Origin: Actinobaculum sp. oral taxon 183 str. F0552
GTDB taxonomy: Bacteria; Actinomycetota; Actinomycetes; Actinomycetales; Actinomycetaceae
DNA length: 64,000 bases
Reading direction: 5' to 3'
Assembly (NCBI RefSeq): GCF_000466165.1
Contig: NZ_KE951406.1
Span: 1 to 64,000 of the forward strand
Position 1 is the stretch's first letter. Each line of letters opens with the position of its first letter. A model generated the notes under the pieces. It did no database searches. It had not been told where the DNA came from and saw only the letters and a list, made by a program, of their open reading frames with translations. Below, in pieces: positions 47,322 to 56,893 of this stretch. The translations under genes were made by a program, and so were the position numbers.

Positions 47322-48245
47322 GTGTCTGCACCACTCGTGACTCTGGCCACCTGCGCCGATCTGCCCGATCTCGACCCCGACGAGGCTGGACTGCCCGACG
47401 CGCTGCGGGAAAGAGGCCTCGAACCCCGTATCGCCGTGTGGAACGACCCTTCCGTGGACTGGAATGCGGCGGGGGTCGTCGTCGTGCGGTCAGTGCGCGA
47501 CTATGCGGTCAACCGCGAAGCTTTCCTGGCGTGGGCGCGTTCCGTTCCCCGGCTGCTCAACCAGGCGGGTCTCATGTCGTGGAATTCGGACAAGCACTAT
47601 CTGGCCGAGCTGGCCAGGCGCGGTCTGTCGACCATTCCGACGACGTGGCTCGAACCCGACCACAAGTATTCGAAGCATCAGGTGCACACGCGCTTTCCGG
47701 CCTTCGGCGATTTCGTCGTCAAACCCGCCGTGTCGTCGGGAGGGCGGGGGACCGGACGCTACACTGCCACGGACCCGGCATCGCGCGGGGCGGCCATCCG
47801 CCACGCGATGCACGAGCTCTCGCGCGGCCGTTCCGTCATGGTGCAGCGATACCTTGAGGAAATCGATCGCTCAGGTGAAATATCCCTCATCTACCTCAAT
47901 GGGCTGCCCGCATACAGGGTGGAGAAAGAGGCTATGCTCCACCCGCGCTTTCGGTCGGAAGACGAGCTTCACGAAGAGGTGGTGCGCTCGGCCGACGCCA
48001 ACGAAAACGAATGGCGTTGGGGCGAGGAGATCCGCAAGGCCGTCCACTCCTTCACCATCGACACACACGGGCGCGACGAGCTCGCCTTGTTCAACCGAGT
48101 CGACATCGTACGCGGCGGACCGGCAGACCAGCACGAGTTCTACGTCATGGAGATCTCGCTGATCGACGGTTCGCTCTACCTCTCTTCCGATCCCGGCCAT
48201 CTCGCCAAGTTCGCCGACGCCATAGCCATGAGGGTCGGCTGGTGA
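47322..48245 (+). CDS. ATP-grasp domain protein
   Basis: The 307-residue protein has a RimK/glutathione-synthetase-like ATP-grasp fold: FGDFVVKPAVSSGGRGTGRY (ATP loop, about 128-147), VMVQRYLEEIDRSGEISLIYL and the metal-binding end FYVMEISLIDGSLYLSS. Such enzymes form amide or ester bonds through acyl phosphates. The substrate is unknown. GTG 47322 is used, with a weak ribosome site. The N-terminal region resembles that of other actinobacterial ATP-grasp proteins of unknown function. It follows the DUF262 gene after 111 bases. Confidence 0.8.
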   Translation: MSAPLVTLATCADLPDLDPDEAGLPDALRERGLEPRIAVWNDPSVDWNAAGVVVVRSVRDYAVNREAFLAWARSVPRLLNQAGLMSWNSDKHYLAELARRGLSTIPTTWLEPDHKYSKHQVHTRFPAFGDFVVKPAVSSGGRGTGRYTATDPASRGAAIRHAMHELSRGRSVMVQRYLEEIDRSGEISLIYLNGLPAYRVEKEAMLHPRFRSEDELHEEVVRSADANENEWRWGEEIRKAVHSFTIDTHGRDELALFNRVDIVRGGPADQHEFYVMEISLIDGSLYLSSDPGHLAKFADAIAMRVGW

Positions 48246-48291
48246 TGCGGTCGACCGTCCGCCATTGGCGAGGACCGTCGAAGGGAGACGG

Positions 48292-49272
48292 TCAGTCGGC
48301 CACGTAGACAGTCTTGCCGCGGGCGTGCCGCGTCGCCAGGTGAGCCAGGGCCGCTGGGACGTGGGCGAGGCTCACGGTCTCGGTGAGCATGGCGTCGAGG
48401 GTTCCGTTGGCCACACGCCTCATGATGGCGGTGAGCATGGTGACCAGGTCTTTCCGGGCGGCCGGGTTGCCATAGGCGTGTACGGCCCCGAGCGAGATCT
48501 CGTGCACGGACGGAGACGTCGTGAAAGGCCGGACGGGGTTCGTCTCCGGGCGTCCGGCCACGGCGACGAGCCCTCCTCCGTAGGCGACGAGCTCAAGGTT
48601 GTCGCGAGCTGAATCCGGGCCGATGGTGTCGATCACGCCGTCCACGCCGTAGCCGTTCGTGAGTTCGCGGACGCTGGTCGGGACGTCGTCGGTATGGTAG
48701 TCGAAGACGATGTCGGCTCCGAGTCTGCCGACGTACATGAGATTGGCGGGCGAGGCCGTGGTGAAGACGCGCGCCTGGCGCGAGCGGGCGAGCTGAATGG
48801 CGAATCCTCCGACGCCACCCGCTCCCCCCGTGACGAGTATGGTGTCTCCGGCGTGCAGGTGAAGTCGACGATTGATCGCCTGGTAGGCGGTCATGCCCGC
48901 ACACGGAAGTGCGGCGGCCCTCTCGAAGCTGAGTCCCTGAGGCATCGGGGCGACCGTGTCCGCTGCTGTGACGGCGAACTCGGCGTACCCGCCGTTCCTA
49001 CGGAGATCCCCGTGATAGGCCACCTTGTCTCCGGGAACGAAACCGCTGACGTCCTGGCCCACTTCTTCGACGACCCCGGCCACATCCAGGCCGAGGATGT
49101 GCGGCCACGTCCACGCCGGGTTGCCGGACTGGGCGACGCGATAGTCGACGGGGTTCAAACCACACGCTTTGACGCGGACGACGATTTCCCCGGGGCCGGC
49201 GTGAGGGGCCTGCGCCTCGCCGAGCCGGAGGGTCTCGGGAGGACCGGGGGCATCGAGCAGTAGGGCTTTCAT
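48292..49272 (-). CDS. Quinone oxidoreductase-type medium-chain dehydrogenase
   Basis: The 326-residue MDR protein has the N-terminal GroES-like domain (CGLNPVDYRV, PHILGLDVAGVVEEVG, GDKVAYHGD) and a Rossmann domain with GGAGGVGGFAIQLAR. Zinc-ligand cysteines are absent, fitting the NADPH:quinone reductase branch. It would reduce quinones or enones in the cytoplasm. The gene is convergent with the ATP-grasp gene (46 bases apart). Confidence 0.88.
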   Translation of the reverse strand: MKALLLDAPGPPETLRLGEAQAPHAGPGEIVVRVKACGLNPVDYRVAQSGNPAWTWPHILGLDVAGVVEEVGQDVSGFVPGDKVAYHGDLRRNGGYAEFAVTAADTVAPMPQGLSFERAAALPCAGMTAYQAINRRLHLHAGDTILVTGGAGGVGGFAIQLARSRQARVFTTASPANLMYVGRLGADIVFDYHTDDVPTSVRELTNGYGVDGVIDTIGPDSARDNLELVAYGGGLVAVAGRPETNPVRPFTTSPSVHEISLGAVHAYGNPAARKDLVTMLTAIMRRVANGTLDAMLTETVSLAHVPAALAHLATRHARGKTVYVAD

Positions 49273-49642
49273 GAATTCCTCCTCATGATGCGTAGATGCG
49301 TCGACTGCACAGGATGCGTCGACTTAGGCAAGCGACACGAGACTAACCGCGGGACATGCGCATTGGCTGTAAAACACGCGAATGTCCTCTTCCGGCGAAG
49401 CGCGCCGCGCGGAGGAGGGCGAGTCCTGACGTTTGCTGCGTTCCGGCGGATCCACGCGGACGCCGCCGCAGAGAGCCGACGGCGAATCGACTGACTGTGA
49501 CCGAAAATACAGCGATGCCGGAACCGCGACGCAGTCTCACGAGAACGCCGGGCAGGTGTCCGGCATCACGGGACACCGATTCGGCGGCGCGCTCGCGGCG
49601 ACGTTAAACTCGTCTCGTTGCCGCTCACAAGGCGGTGCACGC
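49273..49642. other. Intergenic region before tRNA-His
   Basis: No gene is supported in 370 bases. Short frames on both strands have no ribosome site. It must contain the promoters of the MDR gene (minus) and tRNA-His (plus), but I did not recognise clear boxes. Confidence 0.45.
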
Positions 49643-49716
49643 GGTGGCTGTAGCTCAGCTGGTAGAGCTCCTGGTTGTGGTCCAGGCGGTCGCGGGTTCG
49701 AGTCCCGTCAGCCACC
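49643..49716 (+). tRNA. tRNA-His (GUG)
   Basis: The cloverleaf has acceptor GTGGCTG/CAGCCAC, anticodon stem CCTGG/CCAGG with loop TTGTGGT (anticodon GTG) and T arm CGGGTTCGAGTCCCG. The extra 5' G at 49643 and discriminator C at 49716 form the G-1:C73 pair characteristic of histidine tRNA. Confidence 0.96.
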
Positions 49717-49909
49717 CCAAGGGTGGATGTGGCCCGTCGGTGAAGGCTGTTCTGGAGGGGAGTGCCTCCCGGTGGGGAACTCATCGATGCGTTCACCTGT
49801 TTTCGGGCTCAAGGTGGCGATCTGGCGCACTCCTTCGTCGAATTTGCGAGGATAGGGAACGACAGATGCCGGTTGTCCGCCCGGCAGGGAGTGAGGCTGA
49901 AGCGAGGCG

Positions 49910-52318
49910 ATGACCATGCACGGTTCCCGACGGGAAGACGAATGCCAGCAGTCGGGGGAGCCGGCTCTTCTCCGCCAACCACAGCCGGGCGGCGAGGGGC
50001 CGGAGATCGTCACGGTCTGCGCCCCTCTCATCGAAGTGGAGGGTCGGATTTTCAAGGACTTGGCCCGTACCGGTGAACTATTGCCCTATGAAGACTGGCG
50101 ATTGGACGCCTCAACTCGCGCCGCCGACTTGGCCGGCCGGCTGAGCGTCGAGCAGATAGCCGGACTCATGCTCTACTCTCCCCACCAGACGGTTCCCGCC
50201 CTGCCGGACGGTCCCTTCCCCGGAACCTACGGTGGCAAGGATTACGACGTCTCAGGCGCTCGCCCCTGGGATCTGACCGACCAACAGCGTCGTATGCTCG
50301 CCGACGGCGTCCGCCACGTCCTTGTCATGAATCTGCAGGACGCGGCGACCGCCGCCCGCTGGAACAATGCGATGCAGGCGTTCTGCGAGGCCCTTCCCCT
50401 CGGAATCCCAGTCAACGCATCCTCCGATCCGCGCAACGGTGCAGCCGAGGCGTCGGCCGAGTTCAAGGGCGGAGCCGGTGGCGTCTCCCGCTGGCCCGAG
50501 GGACTGGGCATGGCGGCGCTGTTCGACCCGGAACGCATGCGCGAATGCGCTTCTATAATCTCCCGCGAGTACAGGGCGTTGGGCATCGTCACCGCTCTAG
50601 GGCCCCAAATCGACTTGGGAACCGAACCGCGCTGGATGCGCCTGGAGGACACCTGGGGTCCGCATTCCAGGCTCGTCACCGACTATGCGGCCGCCTACTG
50701 CGATGGCATGCAGACGAGCCAAATCCCGTGTGGCGAATGCGTCGGCGAGGCCGGAACTGTTTCGCGCACCGACCCTGGCTGGGGTCGGCATTCGGTAGCG
50801 GTCATGGTCAAACACTGGCCGGGCGGCGGCAGCGGGGAGGCCGGACGAGACGCTCACTATGGTTTCGGCAAATTCGCCGTCTACCCCGCGGGAAACGAAG
50901 CCGAACACCTGCAGCCTTTCACCGAAGGGGCCTTTCGCCTGCCCGGTCCCACAGGATGCGCGGCCGCCGTCATGCCCTACTACTCGATCGCGTGGGGGTA
51001 CGAAGGCGGCAATGACGGCCGGGACGGCCAGACTCCGCGAGGCAACTCGTACAACCGCTACCTCATACACGGGTTGCTGCGCGGCCATTGCGGCTATGAC
51101 GGCGTCGTGTGCACCGACTGGGGTGTCACCGCCGACCCCGACCCGGAGATCGGCGAGTTCGGCAAACGCTGTTACGGGGTCGAGGACATGAGCGTCGCCG
51201 AACGCCACCTGCTCGCCATCGACAACGGGGTAGACCAATTCGGCGGCAACAGTGACATCGGCCCGATCCTAGAGGCCTACCGACTCATGGCACGGCGGGA
51301 CGGACAGCGGATGGCCCGCGATCGATTCGAGGCGAGCGCCACAAGACTGCTGCGCACGTCCTTCCGGTGCGGCCTGTTCGAAAACCCCTACTTGGACCCT
51401 GAGAGCTCGACGGCCACGGTGGGCAGGGCCGACTTCACCTCCACGGGGAAGGCCGCGCAGCGCGACTCTCTCGTCCTGCTGAAGAACAGACCGGTCGGCG
51501 TCAGCGGGGTAGCGGGGTCGAGAGCGCCATCCGCTGACAGTGCTGCGAACGTTTCGGAATCGGCCGTGCACCCGACGTTGCCGCTCACCTCAGACGCCAC
51601 GGTGTATGTACCGACCCTTCACCGTGAGGACTCGCTGTCCTTTTTCCGCACGCCGGTGGCGGCGCATGACGTCGACCCTCTCCGTGTCGACTCCTGTCCC
51701 CTGCGGCGGACGCACGATCCGCGGAAGGCCGATGTCGCCGTCGTCTTCATCGAGAGCCCTCTGTCCAACCCCTACTCCGTGGACGACCGGGAGAAGGGCG
51801 GCAACGGCTACCTGCCGTTGACCCTTCAGTACCGACCCTACACGGCGCGGACCGCTCGCCAACGGTCCATCGCCTCCGGGGATTTCCGCGAGAGCGCCGA
51901 CCGGGGTTACAGGGACAAGACCAATCGGGCCGTCAACGCCTCCGATCTCAACGCGGTTCTGCAGGCGCGGGCGGACATGGAAGAGAAGCCCGTCATCGTG
52001 GTGGTTCGCATGCACAACCCCGCCGTGCTCGCCGAGTTCGAACCGTACGTCGATGCCATCATCGTGGATTTCGGCGTGGAGCAGGATGCCGTATGGGAAC
52101 TCCTGACAGGCGCGTTCGCACCGTCGGGACTGCTGCCGTTGGCCCTTCCCACAGACATGGAGGCTGTTGAGGCCCACTGCGAGGATCTCCCCTTCGACTA
52201 CGAGCCATACGCCGACACGGAAGGCAACGCCTACGACTTCGGCTACGGCATGAGCTTCGGAGGCGTCATCGACGATGATCGCACCCACCGCTATACGATG
52301 AAACGGGGAGGCGAATAG
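49910..52318 (+). CDS. Glycoside hydrolase family 3 protein (beta-glucosidase-like)
   Basis: The 802-residue protein has the GH3 N-terminal barrel (about 130-480) with KHWPGGGS, the nucleophile aspartate in GYDGVVCTDWG (about residue 403), and a C-terminal GH3 domain reaching DFGYGMSFGG. It would release beta-linked sugars from oligosaccharides. No signal peptide is visible, so it probably acts on imported sugars. No sugar transporter is adjacent. ATG 49916 is an equally possible start. Specific substrate cannot be decided. Confidence 0.88.
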   Translation: MTMHGSRREDECQQSGEPALLRQPQPGGEGPEIVTVCAPLIEVEGRIFKDLARTGELLPYEDWRLDASTRAADLAGRLSVEQIAGLMLYSPHQTVPALPDGPFPGTYGGKDYDVSGARPWDLTDQQRRMLADGVRHVLVMNLQDAATAARWNNAMQAFCEALPLGIPVNASSDPRNGAAEASAEFKGGAGGVSRWPEGLGMAALFDPERMRECASIISREYRALGIVTALGPQIDLGTEPRWMRLEDTWGPHSRLVTDYAAAYCDGMQTSQIPCGECVGEAGTVSRTDPGWGRHSVAVMVKHWPGGGSGEAGRDAHYGFGKFAVYPAGNEAEHLQPFTEGAFRLPGPTGCAAAVMPYYSIAWGYEGGNDGRDGQTPRGNSYNRYLIHGLLRGHCGYDGVVCTDWGVTADPDPEIGEFGKRCYGVEDMSVAERHLLAIDNGVDQFGGNSDIGPILEAYRLMARRDGQRMARDRFEASATRLLRTSFRCGLFENPYLDPESSTATVGRADFTSTGKAAQRDSLVLLKNRPVGVSGVAGSRAPSADSAANVSESAVHPTLPLTSDATVYVPTLHREDSLSFFRTPVAAHDVDPLRVDSCPLRRTHDPRKADVAVVFIESPLSNPYSVDDREKGGNGYLPLTLQYRPYTARTARQRSIASGDFRESADRGYRDKTNRAVNASDLNAVLQARADMEEKPVIVVVRMHNPAVLAEFEPYVDAIIVDFGVEQDAVWELLTGAFAPSGLLPLALPTDMEAVEAHCEDLPFDYEPYADTEGNAYDFGYGMSFGGVIDDDRTHRYTMKRGGE

Positions 52319-52423
52319 GGCGAAGGGCACTTTCACCGTTACGGGAGGGAGCGGTCTCGACGCTATTCGGAAAGCGAGTATTCTCGCATCGAAGAAGCAA
52401 TTCGGAGCGGCAAAGCGATGGAA

Positions 52424-53110
52424 TTACGAATCGATATGATGCAAACCGTTCCTATAAGCATAAATAATAGCCTGTGCCCTATCGCGGAAACTGAGCTTGG
52501 AGAAGATACGATTGACGTAGGTTTTGACCGTCGCCGGAGAGAGGAAGAACCGATCAGAGATTTCGGGATTCGACAGTCCCTGGGCTATGGCGTAGAAGAC
52601 CTCCCGTTCACGCGGGCTGAGTGAGTCGATGTCTCGGCGGGGCTCCTCCTTTTCCGAATCCGTTTCGGGCATTGGAATGATGCGTCGGGTATACATGTCG
52701 ATCAGCTGTCTGGTGATGCGCGGCTCGACCACGGCTTCGCCGCTGGCGACGATCCGCACCGTACGGATGAGCGCTTCCGGTGAGCTGCTTTTCAGAATGA
52801 AAGCACTGGCGCCCGCGTCCAAAGCGCCGAAGGCGTATTCGTCGAGGTCGAAAATCGTCAGGGCGATCACCCTGATATCGGGGTGGGCGGACACTATGCG
52901 TCGAGTGGCGTCGATTCCTCCCATTCCGGGCATAAGGATATCCATGAGCACGATGTCGGGTTTGGCTTCCGCAATCGCGTGAAGGGCTTCTTCGCCCGTG
53001 TCGGCCTCGCCGACGACCACGATGTCGTCTGTCGCGTCGAGCAGGAGCGCATTGCCTTCGCGGTATAGTTCTTGGTCGTCGACGAGGACGACACGGATGG
53101 CTTCTTTCAT
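52424..53110 (-). CDS. NarL/LuxR-family response regulator
   Basis: The 228-residue regulator has a receiver domain with acidic pocket VLVDDQE, phospho-acceptor Asp57 in IVLMDILMPGM, and ALTIFDLDEYAFGAL / ILKSSS at the switch positions. A LuxR-type HTH follows: LSPREREVFYAIAQGLSNPEIS...SPATVKTYVNRIFSKL. It overlaps its kinase gene by four bases and is convergent with the GH3 gene. Targets are unknown; the FtsX-type ABC transporter and lasso operon nearby are candidates. Confidence 0.93.
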   Translation of the reverse strand: MKEAIRVVLVDDQELYREGNALLLDATDDIVVVGEADTGEEALHAIAEAKPDIVLMDILMPGMGGIDATRRIVSAHPDIRVIALTIFDLDEYAFGALDAGASAFILKSSSPEALIRTVRIVASGEAVVEPRITRQLIDMYTRRIIPMPETDSEKEEPRRDIDSLSPREREVFYAIAQGLSNPEISDRFFLSPATVKTYVNRIFSKLSFRDRAQAIIYAYRNGLHHIDS

Positions 53111-54303
53111 CGGTGCGTTGCCGTCCCTCCGTTATCGTCGACGACCAGGAAGGCGTGCGTCCGCCATCCTCCGTCCGGTCGTGGGCCGGCCGTGCTGCCG
53201 CCGTCGTACTTCGCTGCGCGGGCGGAGATTCCGCGAAGGCCTCGACCCGAGCCGACCCTTGTCACGTCATGAATGGGTGCGTCGTCGGTGATTGCGATGT
53301 CGATCCGGCCCTTCTCGATTGTGATCTCGACTTCCACGTACTGGGCGCCGTGAGCGTAGCGCAAGGCGTTCGTCAAACCTTCCTGCACGATCCGAAAGAC
53401 GGTCGTTTGCAGCTCGGGTCTATTTGCCGGTAGTTTTCCGCGTTCCGTCAATTGCACTGGGAGGCCGGCTGAGCGGAAGACCTCCACGAGGTCTTCCAGG
53501 GATTCTCTGCCTGCATTTTTTTCGGCGTCACCGCTGCCGACGTTATCATCGCAGGGAAGGAGGCGAAGGATGTGCCCCATGTCCACTAGGGCGGTGCGTC
53601 CGACTTGCGAGAGGCTGTGGAGGGCTCGCGTCGATCGCTCGGGATATTTCGACCATGCCGACGCTGCTCCATTGGCTAAGGCGATCATGGTCGAAAGTGA
53701 GTGCGCCACGACATCGTGCATGTCGGCGGCGATCCTGGCGCGTTCGGCGGTCTTGGCGTGCTCTATGCGCTCTTTCCACAGTTCAGCCAGTAGCGCGTGT
53801 CGCTGCCGATGTCCGCGGATGGCCGTTCCGGTGGCCAAGGCGGCTAAAGCGAAGGGGGAGAAGACCGTGGGCGAGTATCTCGCCTGCGTGATCGTGCACT
53901 GCATGAGCGCCGTACCCACGGGTAGAAGCACGCCTACGGCGTAGCCGAACAGCCCCCGGCGATACCCTTGAAGGCTGGCGACGGCGTAAAGCGCGAAAGC
54001 GAACGGGAAATCGCGGAAATCGGTGAAGTCGATGGCTGAAACGACGCTGCTGAATGCGACTGCGGCGATGAGCGTCCCAAACGGGAGTCTCCTCCTCCAG
54101 AAGAGCACGGCGCTGATCCCAAGAGCCGGAAGGCTCAATTCCCTCCCTGAGAGCTTGACGGACAGGACTTGGATTGAGACGCAGGTGACGACCGCGAGCC
54201 AGTCAGCCGACCTCGGGTGCCGGGACATCCATTCTCGGACGGGCCAGATCCGACGAGCGATGTCCCGCCAGCTCTCTTCGTCTTCGATAGTTTTGCCTGA
54301 CAT
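53107..54303 (-). CDS. Two-component sensor histidine kinase (HisKA_3)
   Basis: The 398-residue membrane kinase has several hydrophobic segments in residues 35-165. A dimerisation/phospho-acceptor motif RIAADMHDVVAHSLS (histidine near 205) follows, with an HATPase domain with N-box QEGLTNALRYAHGA and G-box GSGRGLRGISARA. It shares an ATGA overlap with the response regulator. With so little outside the membrane, it probably senses a membrane-associated signal. Confidence 0.92.
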   Translation of the reverse strand: MSGKTIEDEESWRDIARRIWPVREWMSRHPRSADWLAVVTCVSIQVLSVKLSGRELSLPALGISAVLFWRRRLPFGTLIAAVAFSSVVSAIDFTDFRDFPFAFALYAVASLQGYRRGLFGYAVGVLLPVGTALMQCTITQARYSPTVFSPFALAALATGTAIRGHRQRHALLAELWKERIEHAKTAERARIAADMHDVVAHSLSTMIALANGAASAWSKYPERSTRALHSLSQVGRTALVDMGHILRLLPCDDNVGSGDAEKNAGRESLEDLVEVFRSAGLPVQLTERGKLPANRPELQTTVFRIVQEGLTNALRYAHGAQYVEVEITIEKGRIDIAITDDAPIHDVTRVGSGRGLRGISARAAKYDGGSTAGPRPDGGWRTHAFLVVDDNGGTATHR

Positions 54304-54781
54304 AGTGTCCTCAATTGTTTGGAAATAGTTCGGTAGTTTCTCTATTTGAGAATGCTGAAGTTATAATGGCCGTATTTTATAGCACATTGATATATGACTA
54401 TCGGATGCTTTAATCGTGCGGTGAGCTGTAAGGCGAATGACTCGTACATCCCGTCCGTGACATCGGCTTCCTCTTCAAATTCAAGCGAGAAGCCAGAGAC
54501 GGAAAACAGTTGATGTATTCGTGGTGAAGCGATAGGGTCGTACCCTCGACGGAATCATTTTACCTTGATGCGGAACCGGCTGTGTGTGCGGATGGGCGTC
54601 TCTTCGCCCACGGCGTGCAGGCGCCTTCCATCCCGTGAGCGGACGGATCCTTGTGATGAGAGGGGATTCCACGGGTCCGCCTGTGCGTTCGCAAGCTGCT
54701 CGTCGCCTGACGGGCTGCCGTGTAAAACCGGTGTGCCCGTCCCGTTCGGAGCCTCCCGGCCGCGATCGTGCGCGGCGAGCT
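54304..54781. other. Intergenic region upstream of the two-component system
   Basis: No gene is supported. The left 130 bases are AT-rich and likely contain the promoter of the sensor kinase (minus strand). The rest is GC-rich, and its long frames are other-frame readings without coding features. Confidence 0.45.
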
Positions 54782-56110
54782 TCACTTCGCGACGATGGCC
54801 TGCAGATAGCGTCCCGTGACGAAGGCGCCCAAGCGGACGAGGGCTGTTCCCGTTCCCAGACAGGCAAGGGCGATCCCGAAGGACCAAGGCGACGTCACCA
54901 CTGAGATCGCCACCAGCGGGAACAGGGCGACGACGGCGAGCGCCGCCGGCCCTACCACGGAGACGGCCAATGGCGCCATCACGCGTCTCAGGTGTGCATC
55001 CTTGAGGAGGCGAACGGGCGCCCCCATGTAGGTGAGAGCGAGGTACAGGTCGCGTCGTTCGGCGATCCCGGCTATCTGGTAAACGACGCTTGAACACGCA
55101 ACGAGGATGAAGGCTGAAATGGTCACCAGAAGCACAACCCATCGTACGTCGTCGAACAGGATCAGCTCTCTGTGGGTCAACTGTGTCGGTCCTCGGGTCA
55201 CAGCGTTGAGAAATCCCAGTATCGAACACGCCGGAACGACGAGGAAGCTCATCAGCGCCAGCGGCGAGACCTGGCGCCATGCGGCGGCGGGGTCTTCCAA
55301 GAGCGCCCGCGCCGTGACGAGTTCCGCGGGAGAGTAGTCTTTGAGCAGGAGGCGGTTCCCCCTTCGTCGGACGAGGTACGGGCCCAGCAGATTCCATATG
55401 GACATGAGAACGAGCATGGCGAGGATAAGGACCAGTACGATCACCACCACTCCCCAGCTCGCGCTCGCCAGATGCATGGCGCTCAGGCATGCCGTGAGCG
55501 CCACGATCGCCACAACTACTCGCGTTCCCCTCACGATCGGAGGCCTGTCCCTCGCGCTGACGCTCATCGGCGCGTTCACTGCGCGGTTGAGGCGGTGTAT
55601 CCCGCTGAGAATGGCCGCGAGGACCAGACCCGACGCTACGACCGCCGTTCCCTCCCAGGAGGGTCGGACATCGATTGGATGGGGTGTCCCCTCGTCTTCT
55701 CCGAAGGAGATGAGGTCCATGATCGGTGCGACGAGGAGGGAGCCGCACCAGCCGATCGCGACTCCGATGCACGAGGGGATGGCGACTTCGCAAACCACCA
55801 GCAGACGGGATGCGGCCGCAGACATGCCGAGCAGTCGCAGCGTGGAGACTTTGCCCTCCTGCTGCCTCGACTGCATTCGCGCTGAGGCCGCGCTCACGGC
55901 CGTCACTGGGACGAGCAGGCAGGCCAGGCTCATGGCGGCGAGGACCATGTAGGCCTCGTGCCGGTCGCCCAAATGCCAAAGCTTCCATGCGAGTCCCGCG
56001 ATGGTGAAGCTGACGAATCCTGCGACGGCGGACGTGGCAGCCGGAGTCGCCGAGGCCATGGCGCTCTGCCTCGACGGACGTAGAAGCCAGGCGAATGCGC
56101 GGGGGTTCAT
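54782..56110 (-). CDS. ABC transporter permease (FtsX/MacB-type)
   Basis: The 442-residue membrane protein has about ten predicted membrane segments and two FtsX-like halves. Conserved stretches are SARMQSRQQEGKVSTLRLLGMSAAA and IAGIAERRDLYLALTYMGAP, the region that contacts the ATPase. It overlaps the ATPase gene by four bases. Such systems export peptides or lipids or provide resistance to membrane-active peptides. Its location next to a lasso peptide operon suggests immunity or export, but this is inference. Confidence 0.85.
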   Translation of the reverse strand: MNPRAFAWLLRPSRQSAMASATPAATSAVAGFVSFTIAGLAWKLWHLGDRHEAYMVLAAMSLACLLVPVTAVSAASARMQSRQQEGKVSTLRLLGMSAAASRLLVVCEVAIPSCIGVAIGWCGSLLVAPIMDLISFGEDEGTPHPIDVRPSWEGTAVVASGLVLAAILSGIHRLNRAVNAPMSVSARDRPPIVRGTRVVVAIVALTACLSAMHLASASWGVVVIVLVLILAMLVLMSIWNLLGPYLVRRRGNRLLLKDYSPAELVTARALLEDPAAAWRQVSPLALMSFLVVPACSILGFLNAVTRGPTQLTHRELILFDDVRWVVLLVTISAFILVACSSVVYQIAGIAERRDLYLALTYMGAPVRLLKDAHLRRVMAPLAVSVVGPAALAVVALFPLVAISVVTSPWSFGIALACLGTGTALVRLGAFVTGRYLQAIVAK

Positions 56111-56820
56111 CGTTGGCTCGGCCTTCCCTGGATTCTGGCGTCGTGGATTTCGGCGACGCGGTCGCAGCGTGAGGCAACAGCCGGATCGTGAGTGACCATG
56201 ATGAGCGTCCGCCCCTGTTCGGTCGTCGCCTGCAACAGTTCCTCCACGACGGCTTCAGCGGTGAGGGAATCGAGGGAGGCCGTCGGCTCGTCGGCGAATA
56301 TGATCTGCGGGTCGGTCGCCGTGGCACGTGCGATGGCCACGCGCTGGGCCTCCCCTCCGGAGAGCTCTCCCGGCCTCTGGCCGCTGTAGGCGGACAGACC
56401 GACGCTCGTCAGCCGATCCATGGCGACCTTCAAAGCCTCCTTCTTGGTCATTCCGTCGAGGAGGCATGAGAGGGCGACGTTCTCGCCCGCCGTCAGGTCG
56501 GGGAGAAGCATGTCCCTTTGGAAGACGAAACCGAGGTGACGCCGGCGAATCCCGGTCCGCTCCCGTGCGGACAGAGCCGAGACCTCGACGTCGCCGCGGT
56601 CGGATCCGTAGACGACGCTCCCCGAATCCGGAACGTCGATTCCCGAGATGAGATGGAGAAGGGTCGACTTGCCGGAGCCGCTGTGCCCCATTATCGCCAA
56701 GGACTCGCCTGCTCGAACGCTCAGCGTCGCTCCGGCGAGGATCGTGCGTTTGCCGAACGATTTCCAGAGGTCGACGACGCCTACCTCTCCCGTGAACGCC
56801 ATCCGTTCCTGCGATTTCAT
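56107..56820 (-). CDS. ABC transporter ATP-binding protein (MacB/LolD-type)
   Basis: The 237-residue ATPase has Walker A GHSGSGKST, Q-loop FVFQRDMLLPDL, signature LSGGEAQR, Walker B IIFADEPTASLDS and switch His in MVTHDP. ATG 56820 follows GAGGAGGG; the longer frame to 56904 would run into the lasso promoter region. It is divergent from the lasso precursor gene, with 73 bases between the start codons. Confidence 0.93.
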   Translation of the reverse strand: MKSQERMAFTGEVGVVDLWKSFGKRTILAGATLSVRAGESLAIMGHSGSGKSTLLHLISGIDVPDSGSVVYGSDRGDVEVSALSARERTGIRRRHLGFVFQRDMLLPDLTAGENVALSCLLDGMTKKEALKVAMDRLTSVGLSAYSGQRPGELSGGEAQRVAIARATATDPQIIFADEPTASLDSLTAEAVVEELLQATTEQGRTLIMVTHDPAVASRCDRVAEIHDARIQGRPSQR

Positions 56821-56893
56821 CCGCCCTCCTCGGTGGTACCAGTCCAACCGATGATAGGGACGCCGCCTCCGCGGAACTGCCAACCAGGGGTTG

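Noticed and set aside
54555-56327. 590-codon minus-strand frame
   Set aside because: Arg-rich shadow of the ABC permease and ATPase genes; no domain seen.
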